Of a DNA stretch of 64,000 bases, positions 17,611-24,882 are shown piece by piece. The notes beneath the pieces were generated by a model. The model had not been told where the DNA came from, ran no database searches, and saw nothing but the letters and a program-made list of their open reading frames with translations. Origin of the DNA: Bacteroidales bacterium. GTDB taxonomy: Bacteria > Bacteroidota > Bacteroidia > Bacteroidales > F082. The DNA lies in NCBI GenBank assembly GCA_028704385.1, contig JAQVLA010000001.1, positions 285,923-349,922 on the forward strand, read 5' to 3'. Position numbers and translations under genes: made by a program. The stretch's first letter is position 1, and every line of letters starts with the position of its first letter.

Positions 17611-18387
17611 ATGAAAATAATAAACTATAGCGGAAGCGCATTTGTCCTGATCCTTATACTCAGCTTGTTTACGATGGGATGCAAGAAGTTTGCCGGCATC
17701 GACGGGAACGGACAAGTAGTTACTGAAGGACGTAATACAGTTAGTTTTAACAAAATTGCCAACGAAGCCAACTTTGATGTTTATTACATCAAAGCGCCGG
17801 AATTTAGGGTAGATGTTGTGGCAGAATCAAACCTTATTCCACATATCAGAACAATTGTAAGTGGCAATACACTTGAGATAGATTCACACAAAAATCTTCG
17901 TAACAATTATGCAATAAAGGTTTATGTTTATTCACCTGTTTTAGTCGCAGTATATTTAAGTGGTTCAGGCACTATTGCAACCGGAATGATTGATGAGGTT
18001 GATTTTGAAGCAGTTTTGAGTGGATCGGGCTCGATATATGGCGATGTATATTGTAATTATTTCAACAGCCGGTTGAGTGGTTCCGGTGAGATTGATTTTG
18101 TTGTAAAAGTAGAACGAATTGCTGCTACGATCAGTGGATCGGGCCGGATAAAACTACTTGGTGATGCCGAAAGTGGTGATTACAGAATTTCTGGTTCAGG
18201 AAGTATCATGGCATTTCAAATGCGCTTGTATGAATGCTTTGCCAGAATCAGTGGATCAGGAAGCATTTACACTACTGTATATGATTACCTTGAAGCAAGT
18301 ATTTCCGGAAGTGGCAACATCCACTATAGCGGATCACCTTTGATTAATGCCAGTGTTACAGGTTCCGGAAAAATTATTCGGGAATAA
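17611..18387 (+). CDS. GIN-domain (DUF2807) lipoprotein with eight SGSG repeats
   Basis: Lipoprotein of 258 residues: signal peptide with lipobox FTMGC and acylated Cys24, then a head GIN domain. From residue 116 to the end there are eight copies of an L/I-S-G-S-G-x-I unit at residues 117, 137, 156, 175, 194, 214, 232 and 251, spaced 18-20 residues. This is the pattern of a parallel beta-solenoid with one turn per repeat, each turn bearing a Gly-Ser corner. Such proteins are common in Bacteroidetes and lack a firm function. It follows the DUF4097-like gene by 63 bp. A diverged relative lies at 32887-33630. Confidence 0.88.
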   Translation: MKIINYSGSAFVLILILSLFTMGCKKFAGIDGNGQVVTEGRNTVSFNKIANEANFDVYYIKAPEFRVDVVAESNLIPHIRTIVSGNTLEIDSHKNLRNNYAIKVYVYSPVLVAVYLSGSGTIATGMIDEVDFEAVLSGSGSIYGDVYCNYFNSRLSGSGEIDFVVKVERIAATISGSGRIKLLGDAESGDYRISGSGSIMAFQMRLYECFARISGSGSIYTTVYDYLEASISGSGNIHYSGSPLINASVTGSGKIIRE

Positions 18388-18467
18388 AATGCAGCCCGAT
18401 TGTGGAATAACTCTGGTATTGCAGGATATTTTTCAGATTTCATTTCAAAAAACGAAAATTACAAATA

Positions 18468-18995
18468 ATGAAAATGTTATTTAAACTTTTTGTATTGCTC
18501 TCGTTGATTACCTTTTCTGTCAGTGGGTTTGCACAAAGCTACGATCACCAGTTGGGAGCAAGATTTGGATTGATGTCAGGATTCACCGCTAAAGTTGTTA
18601 AAAATGAAACAGTAGCCCTGCACGGAACACTGGGATTCAGAACCGGAGGGGTGCAACTGTACGGGCTTATTGAGAAATATACACCGATTTTCAGAAGTTC
18701 TAAATACCAATGGTATGCTTATTTTGGAGGTGGAGCTCATTTTGGTTTTGTAAATGGTTACAACCAGGTGCGCAGATGGTCAGAATATGATGATTATAAA
18801 AAAGTTGAAAATCAATTTACCAGTGGATTTGTAATAGGACCGGATGCCGTTTTGGGAATAGAATTTCACATCCCGGGTGTTCCATTAATTATATTTTCAG
18901 AAATAAAGCCTTTCGTCGAACTGCAGTCTTTTAACAGAATATATCCCCACTTTTATGACTTTGGAGTGGGATTAACCTATCAATTTGTAAATTAA
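18468..18995 (+). CDS. Small outer-membrane beta-barrel protein A
   Basis: Predicted eight-stranded outer-membrane barrel of 175 residues. It has a signal peptide (1-22, ending SGFAQ), alternating hydrophobic strands such as LGARFGLMSGFTAKV, YQWYAYFGGGAHFGFVNGY and VIGPDAVLGIEFHIP, and the terminal strand YDFGVGLTYQFVN. The 80-bp gap after the GIN lipoprotein and 13 bp to the next barrel gene suggest a shared transcript with the ECF cluster. No family with a known substrate was recognised. Confidence 0.7.
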   Translation: MKMLFKLFVLLSLITFSVSGFAQSYDHQLGARFGLMSGFTAKVVKNETVALHGTLGFRTGGVQLYGLIEKYTPIFRSSKYQWYAYFGGGAHFGFVNGYNQVRRWSEYDDYKKVENQFTSGFVIGPDAVLGIEFHIPGVPLIIFSEIKPFVELQSFNRIYPHFYDFGVGLTYQFVN

Positions 18996-19008
18996 TTAAA
19001 TCAGAAAA

Positions 19009-19689
19009 ATGATGAAAACTTCAAAAATCATTGTAATAGCATTCGTGCTATTGAGTAACTTAAATATGTTTGGCCAGGAATATTCGGGCGAGATGAGAAC
19101 GCTATTCAATAACAAACCTGATGTTAGCGTATCCCATGGAGGATATGGGGCATTTACAGTTGGTTACAGCCAGATCGATTCAAAGGATGCCTTGATGCTT
19201 GGTGCCCGTTTTGCCTGGATTGCCAACCATAAATTTGCACTTGGTTTTGCCGGGTATGGTTTTATGAACAATATTGAAAAAAATGAGCTTTATGATAATA
19301 AGGATAAATATCTGGCTGGTGGTTACGGTGGTTTACTTATTGAGCCGATAGTGATGCCGCATAGTCCGGTTCATATGAGTTTTCCTGTTATTTTGGGAGC
19401 AGGAGGAATTAGTGTTGTTGAATCGAATGGGTGGAATAACTTTCATGACAGATATAATTATTATACCGATACCGATGTGTTTTTTGTGGTAGAACCAGGA
19501 GTTGATCTTGAATTTAATGTAGTGAAATTTTTTAGGATTGGGGTTGGAGCCTCTTATAGGTTTACGAATGGGGTGTCACTCAGGTACAAGCACCTGGATG
19601 CAAATTTTGATGAAATAGTAACAGAGGTTGACAAAGATGCACTCGATTCATTTTCCTTTAACCTGAGTTTTAAATTTGGTTGGTTTTAG
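19009..19689 (+). CDS. Small outer-membrane beta-barrel protein B
   Basis: Predicted outer-membrane barrel of 226 residues. It has a signal peptide (1-22, ending MFGQE), glycine-rich strands such as HGGYGAFTVGYSQIDSKDA and YLAGGYGGLLIEPIVMP, and the terminal strand SFSFNLSFKFGWF ending in an aromatic residue, as barrel proteins do. It is the last gene of the ECF/GIN cluster, 13 bp after the previous barrel gene, and is followed by a strong bidirectional terminator. Function is unknown. Confidence 0.7.
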   Translation: MMKTSKIIVIAFVLLSNLNMFGQEYSGEMRTLFNNKPDVSVSHGGYGAFTVGYSQIDSKDALMLGARFAWIANHKFALGFAGYGFMNNIEKNELYDNKDKYLAGGYGGLLIEPIVMPHSPVHMSFPVILGAGGISVVESNGWNNFHDRYNYYTDTDVFFVVEPGVDLEFNVVKFFRIGVGASYRFTNGVSLRYKHLDANFDEIVTEVDKDALDSFSFNLSFKFGWF

Positions 19690-19712
19690 GTGCTATTGAC
19701 ACATCAATACAC

Positions 19713-19752
19713 AAAAAAAATGGCTGTCTCTGAAATGAGGCAGCCATTTTTT
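19713..19752. terminator. Bidirectional intrinsic terminator
   Basis: TGGCTGTCTC pairs with GAGGCAGCCA (one G-T wobble) around a six-base TGAAAT loop. A-run and T-run flank both sides. It terminates the barrel gene on the plus strand and the lipoprotein gene on the minus strand. Confidence 0.88.
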
Positions 19753-19768
19753 AATTATTCGAAAGAAA

Positions 19769-20647
19769 TTATTCCATTACGATCACTTCGAATTCACCGA
19801 GGTCGCCACGTGAATAGAGATCAACAACTTTGATATATCCCAGGGCACCGGCTTCAGTTTTGAAAAATAAAACATCACCATTAACCATATTCGTGATTTT
19901 TGTATTTGCTTCTGCTTCCACAAATTCAGGGAATACATTATATTCACCAATAGCATCAAACTCTTCGGCAGTCATTTCAGTTTTGATAAACAATGTTGCA
20001 TTTCTGGTTTCCCAGTTAGAGATGTCGAAGGTGAGAATAGTTTCCAGCGATTCTTCAGCTGGAGCAGCGATTGCGTTCAGATCGTTTACACCTTTATAGA
20101 AAACAAGATCGACTTTTGCCTGATTGGCGGCAGCCTGTGACACTGTAAATACAGTATTTTCCTTCAGGTTATAAAAACTACCGATTTCGTCATTCCACGA
20201 TCCGAGCTTTACATCAGTATGCTTCAGAACTTTTACGCCAGCTTCTTCAACAGTGACGTTAAAAGCAACAGAAGTTGTTCTTCCGGCTTTGTCGGTGATC
20301 GTACCTTCCAAGCGAGCAGTAACCGGATCAGGAAAATCGATGAAGATTGTAGTAGTGAACGCTTCTTCATTAAACGTTGAATCAACCAGGGTTTGAGATT
20401 GATTGTTAGCTGTCAGCGTTAATTTGAAGTTTGTAAGCTTTTCATTTGTTTCATTGTTTGAGCTTGCATTGAAGCCAACTTTAATTTGCTCACCAGCATT
20501 GATGGTTACATCTGTTGATGTATATCCTTCACCGCCAATAAAGTTCAAGGTTGGTTCCGGGTTTACGATGTCATCGTCTTTTTTACATGAGCTGAGACTT
20601 ACGCCAGCAATCATAAGTAAAACAATTAAAATTCGATTGATTTTCAT
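19769..20647 (-). CDS. Surface-type lipoprotein of unknown function
   Basis: Lipoprotein of 292 residues: signal peptide with lipobox SLSSC and acylated Cys21, followed by KKDDD. That is the acidic tail associated with surface export of Bacteroidetes lipoproteins (family knowledge). The mature part looks like two beta-sandwich domains. The first (about 33-133) resembles an Ig-like fold with DVTINAGEQIKVGFNAS and LEGTITDKAGRTTSVAFNV. The second is about 140-292. No enzyme motif is visible. It faces the barrel gene tail to tail across a shared terminator and appears to be monocistronic. I do not recognise the family with confidence. Confidence 0.7.
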   Translation of the reverse strand: MKINRILIVLLMIAGVSLSSCKKDDDIVNPEPTLNFIGGEGYTSTDVTINAGEQIKVGFNASSNNETNEKLTNFKLTLTANNQSQTLVDSTFNEEAFTTTIFIDFPDPVTARLEGTITDKAGRTTSVAFNVTVEEAGVKVLKHTDVKLGSWNDEIGSFYNLKENTVFTVSQAAANQAKVDLVFYKGVNDLNAIAAPAEESLETILTFDISNWETRNATLFIKTEMTAEEFDAIGEYNVFPEFVEAEANTKITNMVNGDVLFFKTEAGALGYIKVVDLYSRGDLGEFEVIVME

Positions 20648-20691
20648 AATGTTAAAATTTAAGTTAAAATTAAAAAATTAAGGTTAGTGAA

Positions 20692-21372
20692 TTAATTTCT
20701 TCTGCCACCCAAAAAGATGGCGATATAATAAAGCAAGGTTGCCAATGATGACAGTGCAGCCACTACATAGGTATAAGCTGCCCATCTCAATGCTTCCTGT
20801 GCTTTGGGGTGCGAATTGATATCGGTAATACCACTGATATTAAGCCAGGCTAATGCTCTGCGGCTGGCATCAATTTCAACGGGTAGTGTGATAAAACTAA
20901 ATAAAGTGGTGAGGGCAAACATGACAATACCAACTAAAAGCAGTTGCGGAAAGGATTGAAGGAGTAAGATACCAGCCAATAAAACCCATTGTACCCATTT
21001 TGAACTAAAACTGACAATAGGCACCAGGGTACTTCGCATTTGCAACCAATGATAGGCTGTGGCATGTTGTACAGCATGTCCACACTCGTGTGCCGCAACT
21101 GCGGCCGCTGCTACATTTCGACCTTCATATACCTCGCGGCTAAGGTTAACTGTTTTGTTCACAGGATTATAATGATCGCTCAAACTGCCCTCGACGGATA
21201 AAACCTGAACATCAGTGATGCCATTATCGTAAAGCATTTTTTTTGCTATATCCCTGCCACTCATGCCATTAACAACCGGAATTTTGCTGTATGCTGTAAA
21301 TTTGCTTTTCAACTGACTACCTACCAGCCAGCTCAGCAACATAAAGAATACAAATATGATCCAGATTGACAT
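20692..21372 (-). CDS. Neutral zinc metallopeptidase, YugP-like
   Basis: Membrane-bound zinc peptidase of the YugP/Zn_peptidase_2 family, 226 residues. An N-terminal membrane helix (1-20) precedes HYNPVNKTVNLSREVYEGRN and the catalytic AAHECGHAVQHA (His95, Glu96, His99). Two or three membrane helices follow (about 115-160 and 195-220), with the conserved TLPVEIDASRRALAWL block between them. The substrate is not known for this family. It lies 80 bp after the carbonic anhydrase gene and may be transcribed with it or alone. Confidence 0.9.
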   Translation of the reverse strand: MSIWIIFVFFMLLSWLVGSQLKSKFTAYSKIPVVNGMSGRDIAKKMLYDNGITDVQVLSVEGSLSDHYNPVNKTVNLSREVYEGRNVAAAAVAAHECGHAVQHATAYHWLQMRSTLVPIVSFSSKWVQWVLLAGILLLQSFPQLLLVGIVMFALTTLFSFITLPVEIDASRRALAWLNISGITDINSHPKAQEALRWAAYTYVVAALSSLATLLYYIAIFLGGRRN

Positions 21373-21452
21373 ATATGCGTTTTGTTTTGTTCGCTTCAGG
21401 GCATCAAATTTAATGCCAAAATTTAATCAGTGTGAGGCTACCCTTAAAATTT

Positions 21453-22001
21453 TTAACTCTGTTGATCAGCTTCCAGGGGTTTGATTTTTTCGTCATGCCA
21501 ACTGGCGTACATGGTGTATGATCGTGCAATGCGATGTACTTCTCCTTCGAGCAGAGTCTGGTCAATGGTTTTTAGTTTTTTTGCCGGAATACCAGCATAC
21601 ACGCTGCCGGATTCAACTCTGACATTTTTGCCCACCAAAGCACCGGCAGCAATTATCGAGTTAGATTCGATCACAGCTCCGTCCATGATAATGGCTCCCA
21701 TTCCTACCAAAACATTGTCGTGAATTGTGCATCCGTGCACGATAGCATTATGGGCAATTGAAACGTTATTTCCAATATTTACCGGTGCTTTTTGGTAGGT
21801 ACAATGAATCACCACACCGTCCTGTATGTTGACATTATTCCCAATTTTGATGTAATGCACATCGCCACGCACAACGGCGTTAAACCACACACTGCAGTTG
21901 TCGCCCATTTCCACCTCACCAACAATTGTTGCGTTTTCGGCGAAGAAACAGTTTTTCCCAAAACTGGGAGTCATACCTTTTACTGCTCTGATCAAAGCCA
22001 T
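21453..22001 (-). CDS. Gamma-class carbonic anhydrase family protein
   Basis: Left-handed beta-helix hexapeptide-repeat protein of 182 residues, trimeric in the family. Metal ligand positions are His66 (VVIHC), His84 (SIAHN) and His89 (IVHGC), all kept. Other hallmarks are WFNAVVRGDVHYIKIGNNVNIQDG and AGIPAKKLK near the end. Many relatives (YrdA/PaaY-like) have weak or no hydration activity, so activity is not certain. It follows nadB by 4 bp, placing it in the sucA-sucB-nadB unit, where decarboxylation releases CO2. The link is an inference. Confidence 0.9.
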   Translation of the reverse strand: MALIRAVKGMTPSFGKNCFFAENATIVGEVEMGDNCSVWFNAVVRGDVHYIKIGNNVNIQDGVVIHCTYQKAPVNIGNNVSIAHNAIVHGCTIHDNVLVGMGAIIMDGAVIESNSIIAAGALVGKNVRVESGSVYAGIPAKKLKTIDQTLLEGEVHRIARSYTMYASWHDEKIKPLEADQQS

Positions 22002-22005
22002 GCTT

Positions 22006-23568
22006 TTATTGTTTGTTGTAATTTACGAGATAATGCAGGCCAATGCTCTCTTTTCGCTGAAGGGCAAATTTAGTGATGAGATAGGCCACGTTGATCATAT
22101 TTCTCAGTTCACATATCGGAACGGTGACCACCGATTTTTCGTATAGTTCTTCGGTTTCAAGGTTTAATATCTCCAGCCGGTCGAGTGCTCTTTTCAGGCG
22201 TAATTCTGATCTCACTATGCCTACATAATTACTCATCACCGATTGTAATTCCTTTCGTGATTGCGTGATCAGAATCATTTCTTCATTCATCACAGTTCCC
22301 TCAGCGTTCCAATCGGGGATGTCGCGCTGCAAATCTGTTTGTTGTACCAGTTCAATGGCCTTGAGGCTTGCATTGTGCGAAAAAACGATCGATTCGAGTA
22401 ATGAATTAGATGCCAAACGATTGGCTCCATGCAACCCTGTTGAAGTCACCTCGCCTGAAGCAAAAAGGTTTTTGATGCTGGTAGCACCATGTTCATCGGT
22501 TTTTATACCACCACAAATATAATGGGCAGCCGGCACCACCGGAATCATATCTTTAGTGATGTTGATACCGATGCTCAAACATTTGGCATATATCGTAGGG
22601 AAGTGGTGCATGATTTCGGCTTCGTCAATATGACGGGCATCCAGATAGACATTTTCACTTCCTGAAATTTTCATTTCATTATCAATTGCGCGAGCCACAA
22701 TGTCGCGCGGAGCAAGGGATTTACGTTTGTCGTAGCGATACATAAAATCCTTACCGTTGATATCTTTTAGTTCGGCACCGGCTCCTCTCAGGGCTTCGGT
22801 GATCAGGAACGAAGGTTTTTCTTTTGGGTTGTAGAGGGAGGTTGGATGAAACTGTATGAACTCCATGTTGTCAACCACACCTTTTGCCCTGTAAAGCATA
22901 GCAATGCCATCTCCGGTTGCAATTTTTGGGTTGGTTGTAGTTTGATATACGTTACCGGCACCTCCGGTGGCAATTAGGGTACTCTTAGCCAAAACAGTGA
23001 TAATTTCACCATTTTCAGGATTCAGGACATAAGCACCAAAGCATTGGATATCAGAATGCGAACGCCTGACAATTCGTCCAAGATGATGCTGTGTTATCAA
23101 ATCGATGCTGAAATGATTTTCAAGCATTTCGATATTTGAGTGTTGCCTGACTTTGGCAATTAAGGCCCGTTGAATTTCAGCACCTGTTTTATCCTGAAAA
23201 TGTAAAACTCTTTTTTCAGAATGGCCACCTTCTTTTGCCAGGGCATATTTTCCGGAGGATTCTGTATCGAAATGTGTACCCCATTCAATCAGTTCTTTTA
23301 CGCGTTCGGTTGATTCGGTAATCGTCATTCGCACGATCTTTTCATCATTGAGATAACTTCCGGCATTCAGGGTGTCCTGGATATGTTTTTCGTGCGAATC
23401 AGGATTGTACATCACAGCGGCAATTCCTCCCTGTGCATACCAGGTAGCCGTGTCGTTGGCTTTATTTTTCGTTACAATAAGTACCTTTCCGTGCGCTGCT
23501 ACTTTAAGGGCAAAACTTAGTCCTGCAATTCCTGATCCCAGAACCAAAAAATCTACTTCTTTTCTCAT
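22006..23568 (-). CDS. nadB: L-aspartate oxidase
   Basis: FAD enzyme that oxidises L-aspartate to iminoaspartate in NAD synthesis, using O2 or fumarate. The 520-residue protein has the dinucleotide motif LVLGSGIAGLSFALKVA (about 8-24), WYAQGGIAAVMY and the fumarate reductase-like active segment CGGIKTDEHGATSIKNLFASGEV. GLHGANRLASNSLLES, the FAD C-terminal motif, follows, and a helical C-terminal domain completes it. It starts 3 bp after sucB and ends 4 bp before the carbonic anhydrase gene. nadA and nadC are not in the window. NAD supply is thus co-expressed with an NAD-reducing dehydrogenase. Confidence 0.97.
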   Translation of the reverse strand: MRKEVDFLVLGSGIAGLSFALKVAAHGKVLIVTKNKANDTATWYAQGGIAAVMYNPDSHEKHIQDTLNAGSYLNDEKIVRMTITESTERVKELIEWGTHFDTESSGKYALAKEGGHSEKRVLHFQDKTGAEIQRALIAKVRQHSNIEMLENHFSIDLITQHHLGRIVRRSHSDIQCFGAYVLNPENGEIITVLAKSTLIATGGAGNVYQTTTNPKIATGDGIAMLYRAKGVVDNMEFIQFHPTSLYNPKEKPSFLITEALRGAGAELKDINGKDFMYRYDKRKSLAPRDIVARAIDNEMKISGSENVYLDARHIDEAEIMHHFPTIYAKCLSIGINITKDMIPVVPAAHYICGGIKTDEHGATSIKNLFASGEVTSTGLHGANRLASNSLLESIVFSHNASLKAIELVQQTDLQRDIPDWNAEGTVMNEEMILITQSRKELQSVMSNYVGIVRSELRLKRALDRLEILNLETEELYEKSVVTVPICELRNMINVAYLITKFALQRKESIGLHYLVNYNKQ

Positions 23569-23571
23569 GAT

Positions 23572-24867
23572 TTATACTCCCAGCAACACTTCGACAGCTT
23601 CTTTAGAACCAAATAACATATTGACCGGATTTTCGAGTAATTCTTTTACTTTCACCAAAAAACCAACAGATTCGCGCCCGTCGATAATGCGGTGGTCATA
23701 ACTTAATGCAACATACATGATTGGATGAATTTCAACCTTTCCGTTCACCGCGATCGGACGCTCAACAATATTGTGCATTCCAAGAATGGCTGACTGAGGC
23801 GGATTGATGATGGGTGTTGATAACATTGACCCAAAAACACCTCCATTTGTGATGGTAAATGTGCCGCCGGTCATTTCATCCAGACTGAGTTTGTTGTCAC
23901 GGGCTTTTGTTGCCAGCTCTTTAATTTTACGTTCAATCTCGGCCAGGCTTAAAGTTTCGGCATTATGAATCACAGGAACCACCAAACCCTTTGGCCCCGA
24001 AACAGCAATACTGATGTCTGCATAGTCGTAATACACAATTTCGTCACCATCTATCCGGGCATTAACCTGTGGAAAATGATGTAAAGCCTCTGTTACTGCT
24101 TTGGTGAAGAATGACATAAAACCCAATCCAACAGCATGTTTTTCTTTAAATACTTCTTTGTATTTTTTTCTGATTTCCATGATGGGAGTCATGTTCACTT
24201 CATTGAAAGTGGTGAGCATCGCGGTCTCATTTTTAACCGAAACCAGACGTTGTGAGAGTTTTTTGCGCAACATGCTCATCTTTTTGCGATCTTCTTTACG
24301 AGTGCCTCCCCAGGCTGCCTGCACCCCAACCGGCTGTTTGGTGCCTGCATGTTTGTCTTTGTTTTCCTGATAAAAGTTAACATCCTTTGAATCAACGCGA
24401 TAATGTTTAAAGAACTCAATGAGTTCCTGCTCATTGATGTTTTGTTTTTTCATTAACTCGCGAGCCAAAGGTGATAACTTCAATTGAGGTTCTTCACTAT
24501 TTCTTTCAAGTGTTTCAGTCATTGGAGTTGTGGGTTCCGATACTTTTTCAGCAACTTTTTCAGGCTGTGATGGCTTAGGCTCTGTTTTTTGTGGTTCGCT
24601 TTTGGATTCGCTTTTGATTGAAGGTGCATTTTCATCAGCATCCAGGCTTGCGATCACTGCACCCACCTCAAGTGTATCACCTATTGATGCCTTAAAATGG
24701 ATGGTTCCGGAAACCTCGGCTGCAATGCTTAGCGTGGCTTTATCCGAATCAATTTCAGCAATGTCCTGATCCTTTTCAACATAAGATCCGTCTTCAACAA
24801 GCCAATTGGCTAATTGTACTTCATTGATTGATTCTCCCGGGCTGGGCACTTTTATTTCGATAGCCAT
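23572..24867 (-). CDS. sucB: 2-oxoglutarate dehydrogenase E2 (dihydrolipoyl succinyltransferase)
   Basis: Core acyltransferase of the 2-oxoglutarate dehydrogenase complex, 431 residues. A lipoyl domain (1-77) has the lipoylated Lys in [12 protein letters not shown] Pro/Glu/Lys-rich linker (about 78-130) follows, then a short E1/E3-binding domain ([20 protein letters not shown], about 131-165) and a catalytic domain ending with [20 protein letters not shown] (active His and Asp). The peripheral domain lacks the usual GTG-x-GR loop, a small oddity. It lies 15 bp after sucA. The E3 gene lpd is not in the window. Confidence 0.96.
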   Translation of the reverse strand: MAIEIKVPSPGESINEVQLANWLVEDGSYVEKDQDIAEIDSDKATLSIAAEVSGTIHFKASIGDTLEVGAVIASLDADENAPSIKSESKSEPQKTEPKPSQPEKVAEKVSEPTTPMTETLERNSEEPQLKLSPLARELMKKQNINEQELIEFFKHYRVDSKDVNFYQENKDKHAGTKQPVGVQAAWGGTRKEDRKKMSMLRKKLSQRLVSVKNETAMLTTFNEVNMTPIMEIRKKYKEVFKEKHAVGLGFMSFFTKAVTEALHHFPQVNARIDGDEIVYYDYADISIAVSGPKGLVVPVIHNAETLSLAEIERKIKELATKARDNKLSLDEMTGGTFTITNGGVFGSMLSTPIINPPQSAILGMHNIVERPIAVNGKVEIHPIMYVALSYDHRIIDGRESVGFLVKVKELLENPVNMLFGSKEAVEVLLGV

Positions 24868-24882
24868 AGTGTTGTGTTTTTA

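Noticed and set aside
17956..18387. Possible DNA tandem repeat or CRISPR-like array
   Set aside because: The periodicity is at the protein level (SGSG every 18-20 residues) and the DNA copies vary in codon use. There are no identical direct repeats or spacers.
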